A stretch of 52,223 bases of DNA from Fibrobacter sp. GTDB taxonomy: Bacteria > Fibrobacterota > Chitinivibrionia > Chitinivibrionales > Chitinispirillaceae. The stretch lies in the NCBI GenBank assembly GCA_012515615.1, contig JAAYYB010000051.1, positions 1-52,223 of the forward strand, in the 5' to 3' direction. The notes below the pieces were generated by a model, which had not been told where the DNA came from, searched no databases, and saw nothing but the letters and a program-made list of their open reading frames with translations. Of this stretch, positions 43,992 to 51,825 are shown piece after piece; position 1 is the stretch's first letter; the number at the start of each line of letters is the position of its first letter. The position numbers and the translations under genes were made by a program.

Positions 43992-44627
43992 ATGCGATCA
44001 GGTAAATTCAAAACAGTGATTTTCGACTTTGATGGCACCATTGCAGATTCGATGGATGTGCTGTTTGAGATATTTAACACTGATCTGGCCGGAGCATTCA
44101 AATGTAAAACTATTGACCGGCATGAGCTGGAACTTTTCAGGTCTCGCCCACCTCTGGAAATTCTTGCCAGAAACGGGATTTCTCCTTTCAGACTTTCTTT
44201 TTTAGTGCTGAGGGCAAGAGCAGAGCTAAAGAAAAAGATAGATCAAATACACAGCATTCCTGGAATTGAGACGGTTCTGAAAAATCTCAAGGATGAAGGG
44301 GTCAAGTTAGGTATCTGTACCTCTAATTCCAGAGCAAATGTAACATCATTCTTACTCAGAAACAATCTCTCAAACCTATTTGATTTCATCTACTCTGGCA
44401 AGCATTTTTTTGGCAAAGATCGTATTTTGCGCAGAATAATTCGGGAGCAGTCTATCGATGCTGACACAACTCTTTTTGTTGGAGATGAGGTCAGGGATAT
44501 TGAGGCCGGCCATGCAACCGGTATCAAAGTAGCATCGGTCACCTGGGGATTCAATGAACGAGACCTGTTAGAGAAAGGAATGCCTGATTTCCTTATAGAA
44601 GAGCCGGTACAGTTACTAAGTTTGTGA
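43992..44627 (+). CDS. HAD-superfamily phosphatase, phosphoglycolate-phosphatase-like
   Basis: 211 residues. HAD motif I is VIFDFDGTIADSMD, motif II ICTSNS, motif III lysine in the GKHFFGKDR region, and motif IV FVGDEVRDIEAG. A small helical cap (about residues 17-80) follows motif I. This matches Gph/PpaX-type hydrolases, which dephosphorylate 2-phosphoglycolate, pyrophosphate or similar. The substrate is not determinable. ATG 43992 is used; the frame is open to 43956. It is divergent from znuA. Confidence 0.82.
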   Translation: MRSGKFKTVIFDFDGTIADSMDVLFEIFNTDLAGAFKCKTIDRHELELFRSRPPLEILARNGISPFRLSFLVLRARAELKKKIDQIHSIPGIETVLKNLKDEGVKLGICTSNSRANVTSFLLRNNLSNLFDFIYSGKHFFGKDRILRRIIREQSIDADTTLFVGDEVRDIEAGHATGIKVASVTWGFNERDLLEKGMPDFLIEEPVQLLSL

Positions 44628-44698
44628 ATTGTGGCACACGGCTTGCCCGTTTTGAATATTACTGAGAACAAATCCTAAAACAAATAAGGAAGGTAACT

Positions 44699-46363
44699 AT
44701 GGAGGAATCCAGAGAGAGAGCATATTCGATCAGCCCTCAAGGAGAAAAGTATCCCATTCCTGACAAAGAGGAGTACAAGAGCGAGCTTAAGCGCCTTGAG
44801 GGATTAGCTGAGCAGGCTAAAAGAGAGGGCAAAGAGGTTGTAGTCGTGATGGGAGTCGGATTTGTAGGAGCAGTGATGGCTGCCATAATCGCCGACACCA
44901 AAGATAAGAAAATAGGAAAAAACTCCAAGTTTGTGATAGGGTGCCAGAGGCCAAGCAAAAGAAGTTACTGGAAAATACCTCTTCTGAACCAGGGACTCTC
45001 TCCTGTCAAAGCTGAAGACCCCGAAGTAGAAGAGCTGATCTCAAGGTGTGTAAAAGAAACAAAAACCCTCACTGCAACCTTCAATAGCGACTGTCTGGGA
45101 CTTGCGGATTGTGTTGTGGTGGACGTGCAGTGCGATTATTCTAAAAACTCCCTTGGCGACATGCGCAACGGTGAAGCAGATATGGCTGCACTGGAAGCCA
45201 CCATGAAGACAATCGGCGACAGAATTAAACCCGAATGTCTTGTTCTTATCGAAACGACTGTTGCCCCGGGCACTACAGAGTTTGTTGCCTGGCCCATACT
45301 CAAAAAAGCATTCTCAAAACGTGGAATTCAGTCAGAACCGCTCCTTTCCCACAGTTTTGAACGTGTTATGCCGGGAAAAGAGTACGTAGCCAGTATCCGT
45401 GATTTCTGGCGGGTGTGTGCAGGTTGCAACGATGAGGCTCGCGCACGGGTTGAGAAGTTCCTCCATGAAGTGCTGAACACTGAAAAGTTTCCTCTTACAG
45501 TTATGGACCGACCTATAGAATCGGAAACAACAAAGATTGTAGAGAACTCATATAGAGCAACGATCCTCGCCTATTTGCATGAATGGAGCATTTTTGCAGA
45601 ACGTAACGGAGTTGACCTGATAAAAGTCATTAAGGCGATAAAGATGAGACCGACTCACAGCAACATCATCTTCCCTGGGCCGGGTATCGGCGGATACTGC
45701 CTTCCAAAAGATGGTGGTCTGGGGTACTGGGCATACAGGCATATTCTTGGCTTTGAGGATGGTGACAGTCTCTTTAAAATCACTCCTACGGCAATAGATA
45801 TCAACGACACACGTTCTTTACATGTCGCGGAACTGGTCCGCGATGCTCTGAGGAACATGGGCAGATACATCGCGCATGCAGATGTTCTTGTCTGCGGTGC
45901 CAGTTATCGTCAGGATGTCGGCGATACACGCTACAGCGGAAGCGAGATGCTGGTGCGCAAACTCGCTGAGATGGGTGCAGAGATGCATGTTCATGATCCG
46001 TATGTCGATCACTGGTATGAATTTGAAAGTCAGGACACTTATCCTGCTGAGGGTTACTCATGGAGCCGTTTTTTCAGAAACCAGGATGAGCTTGTCAATA
46101 TCAGGGTACAGAAAGATCTTCCAGCGGCACTGAAAGGAATTGAGGCTCTGGTGCTTGCTGTTCCACATAAAGATTACCTTAATCTTGATCCTGAGAAGGT
46201 TGTTGAGTGGGCCGGAGAGCCGATTGCTGTTATAGACTGCTACGGGATCCTTTCTGACCAGGTCATTCGTAAATACTTCGAGCTTGGATGCGAAGTAAAG
46301 GCCCTGGGCAGAGGCCACATTCAGAGGTTAAAGGAAAGCGCAAGGAAGAAACGCTGCAGTTGA
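44699..46363 (+). CDS. UDP-glucose/GDP-mannose dehydrogenase-family protein
   Basis: 554 residues. A two-fold NAD-dependent oxidation of a nucleotide sugar C6 alcohol to the acid. The Rossmann loop is VVVVMGVGFVGA (about 47-58). The catalytic cysteine is C334 in GPGIGGYCLPKDGG. ETTVAPGTTEFVAWPIL and KIVENSYRAT are standard. It is longer than typical WecC/UgdH (about 400-450). There is a ~45-residue charged N-terminal extension, and inserts occur in both domains. It may make a uronic acid for surface polysaccharide. The nearest relatives may be UDP-ManNAc dehydrogenases. AAGGAAGG precedes the ATG. No glycosyltransferase lies next to it. Confidence 0.85.
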   Translation: MEESRERAYSISPQGEKYPIPDKEEYKSELKRLEGLAEQAKREGKEVVVVMGVGFVGAVMAAIIADTKDKKIGKNSKFVIGCQRPSKRSYWKIPLLNQGLSPVKAEDPEVEELISRCVKETKTLTATFNSDCLGLADCVVVDVQCDYSKNSLGDMRNGEADMAALEATMKTIGDRIKPECLVLIETTVAPGTTEFVAWPILKKAFSKRGIQSEPLLSHSFERVMPGKEYVASIRDFWRVCAGCNDEARARVEKFLHEVLNTEKFPLTVMDRPIESETTKIVENSYRATILAYLHEWSIFAERNGVDLIKVIKAIKMRPTHSNIIFPGPGIGGYCLPKDGGLGYWAYRHILGFEDGDSLFKITPTAIDINDTRSLHVAELVRDALRNMGRYIAHADVLVCGASYRQDVGDTRYSGSEMLVRKLAEMGAEMHVHDPYVDHWYEFESQDTYPAEGYSWSRFFRNQDELVNIRVQKDLPAALKGIEALVLAVPHKDYLNLDPEKVVEWAGEPIAVIDCYGILSDQVIRKYFELGCEVKALGRGHIQRLKESARKKRCS

Positions 46364-46386
46364 TCCTGAAGATTATTGTTTAGGGG

Positions 46387-46414
46387 ACTCTGGCATCCTG
46401 CAAGGTGCCAGAGT
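46387..46414. terminator. Hairpin downstream of the nucleotide-sugar dehydrogenase gene
   Basis: Perfect 9-bp stem ACTCTGGCA / TGCCAGAGT (46387-46395 and 46406-46414) with a 10-base loop, 23 bp after the stop codon. No T-tract follows, so it may be a 3'-end stabilising structure instead of an efficient intrinsic terminator. Confidence 0.45.
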
Positions 46415-46632
46415 TACTGCAAATTGTCGGAGCCTGTGCGTCTGCCCTCAGCCTTACCTTCAATTGCTCCTTTTTTTCTCCCTACGTTTTCCCCTTCTGA
46501 CCTCCTTTTTTCAGCAATTGTTGTCATGATTTCTCCCCCGACATCTCTGTACTTATCTACAATCCCCACTATAGCATTTAATTTCCCGGCACCAGTGGAT
46601 AATTCAATGTAATCAACCTGAATTCCAACACC
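46414..46632 (-). pseudogene. Remnant of an Rpn/PD-(D/E)XK nuclease-transposase-like gene (C-terminal part)
   Basis: A 72-codon open frame with no upstream start, bounded by in-frame TAA 46633-46635 and ending at TAA 46414-46416. It reads VDYIELSTGAGKLNAIVGIV, then DKYRDVGGEIMTTIAEKRRS, then Gly/Lys/Glu-rich residues ending in DNLQ. The GGEIMTTIAEK segment followed by EG-rich repeats resembles the C-terminus of Rpn (recombination-promoting nuclease) proteins. The upstream catalytic domain is absent. It fills most of the gap 46364-46717; nothing else is visible there. Confidence 0.4.
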
Positions 46633-46717
46633 TTATTCAGGAAGATCTCTCCATATCATGCCTCTGAAAACGTATTAATGAATTAAACTGCTCTCCATTT
46701 TGTATTTTTAACCTCTT

Positions 46718-48628
46718 ATGATCACCTTTGAGAATGTATCAAAACAGTACGGCAGCACGGTTCTTCTGGACTGTGTAAATGTATCAATACATAATGACCG
46801 CAGGACCGGACTTGTAGGTGTTAACGGATCAGGCAAGACTACTCTCCTTCGTATGCTCAGCGGTGAAGAGCATCCCGACAGCGGGTCAGTCATTAAGCCT
46901 CCTTCAATGACAATCGGCTACCTTCCCCAGGAAGTAGAGGTACTTGACACCAAAACTCCTCTGGAAATAGTTCTGGAACCTTTTTCCCATATACTTGACT
47001 TTGAAAAACAACTTGAGTCGGTGTCTGAGAACCTGCACAAAGAAAATCTGGAAAAATCCCTGCAGCGAATCGATTCTCTTTTTGAAGCTGCAGAATTTCA
47101 CGATATCTATTCTTTGACAGCCAGAGCCAGAGCGATTCTGGCCGGTCTTGGAATACCTGAGCAGAACTGGACAGAACCCGTTGAATTCCTCTCGGGAGGA
47201 TTCAGGATGAGGGCTGTTCTAGGAAGGCTGCTTTTATCGGCCCCCAATTTTCTGCTCCTTGATGAACCGACTAACCACCTTGACATGGATTCCCTTGTCT
47301 GGCTTGAAAAGTACCTCGAGCGTCAGAAATGCGGTATGCTTATTGTCAGCCACGACAGAGATTTCCTCAACCGTATTACAGACTACACTGCAGAAATCAG
47401 CAGCAAAACTTTAACTCTTTACAAGGGTAATTACGACCAGTACATCGAGTCCCGTGCTGAGGCACAGCAGTCTGCCCTGAACAGGGCAAAAAACCTGCAG
47501 CTTAAAATTGCACAGACAGAAAGATTTGTAGAGAGGTTCAAAGCAAAAGCCACAAAGGCTACACAGGCTCAGTCAAGAATGAAACTTCTTGATAAACTCA
47601 AGGCAGAGATGCCGGAACTTGAATCGGGCAGCAAGCAGATTCACTTCTCGTTTCCCGAAGTAAAACAGTCAGGCACAGTTCCTGTAAAGATTATAAATCT
47701 TTCTGCAGGATATGGCGAGCGGACAGTTCTAAGCAGAGTCTCTCTGAATGTAAATCGGGGAGACAAAATCGCGATTGTTGGCCCCAATGGCGCAGGAAAA
47801 TCTACACTTCTCAAGACAATAGCCGGAATGGTACAACCATCGGCCGGAAATATTGAAATAGGACATAATGTTGAAATCAGGGTTTTCGGGCAGCACCAGC
47901 TCGAACAGCTTGATCCGGAAAGAACGCTTTACGATACTGTGATGAAAGACTCTGTATCAACCGAAAAGACTTTTGTGAGGAATGTTCTTGGTGCCTTTCT
48001 TTTCAGTGGTGATGATGTTGAGAAGAGAGTCGAAGTACTTTCCGGAGGAGAAAAAGCCCGTCTGGTGCTTGCTACACTTCTGGCGAGCCCCGGGAATGTT
48101 CTTCTTCTCGATGAGCCCACAAACCACCTTGACATAGATTCTGTCGGGAAGCTTGCGGACGCAATGACTGAGTTTAAAGGGACCATCATCTTTGTTTCTC
48201 ACGACGAGTACTTTATCTCCAGAATCGCTACAAGGATAGTTGAGATCAGGCCCGGAATGATCCGCGATTTCCCCGGAACACTTGAGGATTACAGAAGCTA
48301 TGTAGAAGCATTCTTTTCTGGTGAAAAAGAATCGCCCGAAATAAACAGGCAAACAGTTCCTGATGAAAAAGAGATACGGATTAAAGAGCGCGAAAACCGC
48401 AAGAAACTGACCCGGATCATAGAAAAACTTGAGATGGAGATCAGCACTCAGGAGAGCAAAATCACTGAGCTGTCTTCTGTGCTAAATGATCCTGCAAATG
48501 CCTCAAATCATGAACTGCTGCACAGTACGACTCTGGAAATAGAATCGATTCAGGCCCAAATCGACAAGCTTATGAGTGATTGGGAGAACCGCCAGCTTCA
48601 GTTGCAGGAATCAGATTCCGGCAAATAG
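46718..48628 (+). CDS. ABC-F family ATPase (ribosome-associated, Uup/ABCF3-like)
   Basis: 636 residues with two fused ATP-binding domains and no membrane segments. Walker A motifs are GVNGSGKTTLLRML (about 34-47) and GPNGAGKSTLLKTI. Signatures are FLSGGFRMRAVLGRLL and VLSGGEKARLVLATLL. Walker B regions are LLLDEPTNHLDMDS and LLLDEPTNHLDIDS. A linker rich in basic residues (FVERFKAKATKATQAQSRMK) lies between the domains. A C-terminal coiled coil (about 560-625) completes the Uup-like layout. Such proteins act at the ribosomal E site or in stalled-ribosome rescue; some confer antibiotic resistance. The resistance-type long linker is not obvious. It lies 98 bp before the radical SAM gene. Confidence 0.92.
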   Translation: MITFENVSKQYGSTVLLDCVNVSIHNDRRTGLVGVNGSGKTTLLRMLSGEEHPDSGSVIKPPSMTIGYLPQEVEVLDTKTPLEIVLEPFSHILDFEKQLESVSENLHKENLEKSLQRIDSLFEAAEFHDIYSLTARARAILAGLGIPEQNWTEPVEFLSGGFRMRAVLGRLLLSAPNFLLLDEPTNHLDMDSLVWLEKYLERQKCGMLIVSHDRDFLNRITDYTAEISSKTLTLYKGNYDQYIESRAEAQQSALNRAKNLQLKIAQTERFVERFKAKATKATQAQSRMKLLDKLKAEMPELESGSKQIHFSFPEVKQSGTVPVKIINLSAGYGERTVLSRVSLNVNRGDKIAIVGPNGAGKSTLLKTIAGMVQPSAGNIEIGHNVEIRVFGQHQLEQLDPERTLYDTVMKDSVSTEKTFVRNVLGAFLFSGDDVEKRVEVLSGGEKARLVLATLLASPGNVLLLDEPTNHLDIDSVGKLADAMTEFKGTIIFVSHDEYFISRIATRIVEIRPGMIRDFPGTLEDYRSYVEAFFSGEKESPEINRQTVPDEKEIRIKERENRKKLTRIIEKLEMEISTQESKITELSSVLNDPANASNHELLHSTTLEIESIQAQIDKLMSDWENRQLQLQESDSGK

Positions 48629-48725
48629 TTAGTGGCGGCTTTTCAGGAAGTACAGTAATGAAGTATATTATTAGTCTTTTTTCCCGGAACAGGGAATGTA
48701 AACTTGATAGAAAGGCACGAGCAAA

Positions 48726-49934
48726 ATGTCAAAGTTCAGCGGAAAAGCCCTGCTACCCTGGCCGTTTGTCAGACAGTACATAATTCCCGGTTTTATGAAA
48801 AATACCGATTCATGGTACATGATTCCCCAGCAGTTCAGGAAATATTTTGGGAACCACAACCCGGACAAAGACACTCCAGTCGGACAGATTTCACTGCGTG
48901 TAAATGAAGTGTGCAATCTTCGGTGCGGTTCATGCGGCCAATGGGGTGAAAACGGTCATTTACGGCTGAAACTTGAACGCGGCGAACGCCTTGACCAGCT
49001 TGATTTCGATACTGTAAAGAGAGTCATCTTTGAAACTCGTCGTGACCGGCCATTTTATTATATCTGGGGCGGAGAACCGACGATGTGGAAGCCTCTTCTT
49101 CCTCTGTTTGAGGAACTGGCCAGATATAAACTCAAGGGCTCTATCGTCAGTAATTCTCAGGACATGGACAGGATTCTGGAAGATCTTATCGACACTGGTT
49201 CACTTCAGGTACTTTTTTTGAGTCTTGACGGCTGGAACTCAGAATCTCAGAACCTCATGCGCTCTCCTGCCAACGGCCGTGCATCTGACAATTTCGAAAA
49301 AACCATGGCCGTTATCGAGAAAGCTCATGAGATAAAGAAACGCAAGAACCTGCTTTTCCCGTTCATAATTCCGATCAGTGTGATTTCAAACCACAATTAC
49401 ATGCATCTGGCCGACATTCACCGTCTAGTTCTCGACAAAGCCCAGCTGCATCCGTACTACTTCGGGTGGTTTATCACTGAAGAGAGATGTGCTCAACATG
49501 AGCAGGTTTTCGAAAGCCGCTTCGGATTTAAACCACATAACCATAAGGGTTATCTAAAGTCATGTTTCAACGATGTTGATCCTGCAGAAACTGCACGCCA
49601 GATAAAGGAAATAAACCAGATTTCAAAAGGCAGGTCCTGTGTTCCGCAGTTTCTTCCCGACATAGAAACTGAAAGTGAAATTCGCAGGTACTATGAGGAT
49701 CACTCCTGGCATTGCGGTTACCCAAGCTGTGAGAGCATCTACTATACCGCTGAGATATCTCCTGACGGTCGGGTTACACCATGCCGTGACTACCAGGATT
49801 ACACTTGCGGTAATATTAACAAGCAATCATTTTACGACATCTGGAACGGCAAGGAATTCAAGCAGTTCAGGCGTGAAATGAAAAAAGGCCTCATGCCTGT
49901 TTGTACCAGATGCTGCGGTCTTCAGGGTTTCTGA
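48726..49934 (+). CDS. Radical SAM / SPASM-domain protein
   Basis: 402 residues. The SAM cluster motif is VNEVCNLRCGSCGQWG (CxxxCxxC). WGGEPTMW is the GGEP motif. The C-terminal SPASM-like region has CGYPSC, ISPDGRVTPC, YTCGNI and a final MPVCTRCC, enough cysteines for one or two auxiliary clusters. The SPDG..TPC.D....GNI....F.DIWNG.EF pattern is shared with peptide- or protein-modifying enzymes and with MoaA-like synthases. No short precursor peptide gene is recognisable nearby. The stop lies 1 bp from the end of a convergent decarboxylase pseudogene. Function unknown beyond radical chemistry. Confidence 0.85.
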   Translation: MSKFSGKALLPWPFVRQYIIPGFMKNTDSWYMIPQQFRKYFGNHNPDKDTPVGQISLRVNEVCNLRCGSCGQWGENGHLRLKLERGERLDQLDFDTVKRVIFETRRDRPFYYIWGGEPTMWKPLLPLFEELARYKLKGSIVSNSQDMDRILEDLIDTGSLQVLFLSLDGWNSESQNLMRSPANGRASDNFEKTMAVIEKAHEIKKRKNLLFPFIIPISVISNHNYMHLADIHRLVLDKAQLHPYYFGWFITEERCAQHEQVFESRFGFKPHNHKGYLKSCFNDVDPAETARQIKEINQISKGRSCVPQFLPDIETESEIRRYYEDHSWHCGYPSCESIYYTAEISPDGRVTPCRDYQDYTCGNINKQSFYDIWNGKEFKQFRREMKKGLMPVCTRCCGLQGF

Positions 49935-50262
49935 TCAGATTGATTCAGGCATAATTTCATTTGATGTTAAATCAGCGAGTGTCTCAGCTCTTCTGATACA
50001 CTCTGCCGATCCATTTTCCATTATCATGACCGCAGCGGGACGATATATAATAACTGCATCCACTGTGACATATTGTACGACCTACCGGGCTTATGACCAC
50101 TCTGCCGCCTACAGGAAGAGGCGGCAGGTAAACCGATTCCGCAATAACATCGATGTTCATGCAAAGAGGCCCGTAAAGCCTGCAGGGTTCGGGAATAAAG
50201 GTGAGCTGGCAATCGGGCTGGATGGTATGATTGTACAAAACAGATGTTGCTATTTCTTACCC
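49935..50262 (-). pseudogene. Frameshifted remnant of a PLP-dependent Orn/DAP/Arg decarboxylase-family gene
   Basis: Only the C-terminal ~105 codons remain, split across three frames. Frame one gives CRLYGPLCMNIDVIAESVYL, then PPLPVGGRVVISPVG. A shift then gives SYNMSQWMQLLY, and a second shift gives YRPAAVMIMENGSAECIRRA and ETLADL up to TGA (complement of 49935-49937). GPLC...DVIAE and GAYN.(T/S)QWMQ are hallmarks of the fold III decarboxylase C-terminal barrel. Upstream of about 50262 the frame is closed and no PLP domain follows, so it is both truncated and shifted. The rest of the gap (50263-50315) shows nothing. Confidence 0.6.
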
Positions 50263-50315
50263 CAAACAAGCTTTCATTTCAACACTTGATCCCGGGATCA
50301 TCTTCTTACTGTTCT

Positions 50316-50344
50316 AAAAAAACAGGGCTGCAGTTTTGCAGCCC
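50316..50344 (-). terminator. Intrinsic terminator after the secreted-protein gene
   Basis: The 8-bp perfect stem GGGCTGCA / TGCAGCCC (50325-50332 and 50337-50344), 4-base loop, is followed on the minus strand by TG and seven T (A-run 50316-50322). Confidence 0.88.
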
Positions 50345-50371
50345 CTCAAGTTTAAGAGCCGATCTTATCGA

Positions 50372-51814
50372 TCAATCCACCCCTATGGTATCTACGGTGT
50401 CTGGTGGAATGGTATCTATTGGAATATCTATGGTATCTCCGGTATCAGGTGGAGTAACAGTGGTAGTCGGAGTAAGAAACCGGAAAGGATCCTGAGGACT
50501 GCCTGCAACAGGTGGTGCCTTTTCAGTTACTTCGATTGTGCCGGCACCATCTTTACTGGGTGACGCGTGAACAGATGTCATGTGAACTTCACCGTAGCCA
50601 CTTGAGCCGAAAATTCTCGGATCAAAAGTGATCCTGTAAATACTATAGTACTGGTAGTGAGGGAAATCCGGATTTGATTTATAAGTAGAATCTGTTGAAG
50701 GAGAATTAACAGCGTCCTGGTAACCATAATAGTTCCAGTTGTCATCCAGAGAACTTCCGAATGAAAGGACCATCGATGGGTCACCTTTATAGATAACTCC
50801 ATCACCGCCGAACGGGCCCAGGCAGGCGTATCCGGAAGAGACTTTTGTAGTTGCACTTAACAGATCGAGACGTCCATGAAAAACAGTATCGTCATCTCCG
50901 TTAATCACGGCAATTTCAACGTGATCACTTACATGAAGGTCTCTGAAAGTATGCGGTCTTTTGGGGTTCCATCCTACATGTCCCTCTGCGCCATAGGTGT
51001 TATCCAGAAAATGAGGATTGAATACAAGCTCCAGATCAACAGCATCACTGCTTACAGCGTGGGTAATCTTTACGAGTGGTTCCTCGCTGCCTGTACCGAG
51101 AGTTCCCCAGAAAAACTGAGCCTCCCCGTACTGCTTAAGCCTGTCAGCTGACCCGTCATCGAAGGGATTTGTTCCGGTGCTGTCCTTAGAGAGGGAATCA
51201 AGAGTAATATTTATTACACCTGTAAGGGATGCTACGGGAATTCTGGCACTTTTAAAGCCTGCCTTTGAGGCGCGAAGTGTATCCATACCAGCCGTCAGTT
51301 TAGCCAGTGACAGCCCTGCGTATCCACTCCTGACAGAGATGCTCTGTATGCAATTTTCTATTGACATATATTTCCACAATGAAACCTGAGCGCCCATTCT
51401 GACTTTGATAATGTAGATATTTCCAATAGCCCCGGCTCCTGAAAATCCGGCTGTATGGGAACCGGCAGGAAGTGTCTTATTTACAACAGTGTTAATGAGT
51501 CTTCCCTTAAGGTCATAAACATCTATTCTAACCGGCATTTTATCCTTCAAAGTAAACGCCATCACTCCGCTTTTAAGAATGGTAAAATCAGAGCTGACAG
51601 GGGCGATCAGAGAGCGTGTCACCGGCAGGGCCTGAATACTGTACTGTCCTGAAGTATTGGTGATGGAACTTACATTTCTCCCCTCAAGAGTCACTATTGC
51701 ATCTTTCAGCTCAGCACCAGACTTGCTGGTGACAATACCCGATAAATCAACTGCCAGCTGAGCCGCCGCAGTAAAAGCCAGAAACGCCGTAATCAGCAGT
51801 CCCCTCACTATCAT
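50372..51814 (-). CDS. Secreted protein with nested Ig-like N-terminal module and unknown C-terminal domain
   Basis: 480 residues. A signal peptide (about 1-19, ends AAAQ) precedes a carboxypeptidase-regulatory-like domain in two halves (about 22-62 DLSGIVTSKSGAELKDAIVT; about 176-206 DTLRASKAGFKSARIP ... INITLDS). Between them is a FlgD/T9SS-like Ig module (about 94-155: VRIDVYDLKGRLINTVVNKT ... IYIIKVRMG). The body (about 215-435) is a novel-looking beta-rich domain containing WGTLGTGSEEPLVKITHAV and GYGEVHMTSVHASPSKDG. It ends in a Pro/Thr/Asp-rich tail without a further domain. The same N-terminal layout occurs in the GH45 protein at 13175-14896, so this may be a surface carbohydrate-binding or degrading protein. 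GGGGGG precedes the ATG. Confidence 0.7.
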   Translation of the reverse strand: MIVRGLLITAFLAFTAAAQLAVDLSGIVTSKSGAELKDAIVTLEGRNVSSITNTSGQYSIQALPVTRSLIAPVSSDFTILKSGVMAFTLKDKMPVRIDVYDLKGRLINTVVNKTLPAGSHTAGFSGAGAIGNIYIIKVRMGAQVSLWKYMSIENCIQSISVRSGYAGLSLAKLTAGMDTLRASKAGFKSARIPVASLTGVINITLDSLSKDSTGTNPFDDGSADRLKQYGEAQFFWGTLGTGSEEPLVKITHAVSSDAVDLELVFNPHFLDNTYGAEGHVGWNPKRPHTFRDLHVSDHVEIAVINGDDDTVFHGRLDLLSATTKVSSGYACLGPFGGDGVIYKGDPSMVLSFGSSLDDNWNYYGYQDAVNSPSTDSTYKSNPDFPHYQYYSIYRITFDPRIFGSSGYGEVHMTSVHASPSKDGAGTIEVTEKAPPVAGSPQDPFRFLTPTTTVTPPDTGDTIDIPIDTIPPDTVDTIGVD

Positions 51815-51825
51815 GGTAACCCCCC

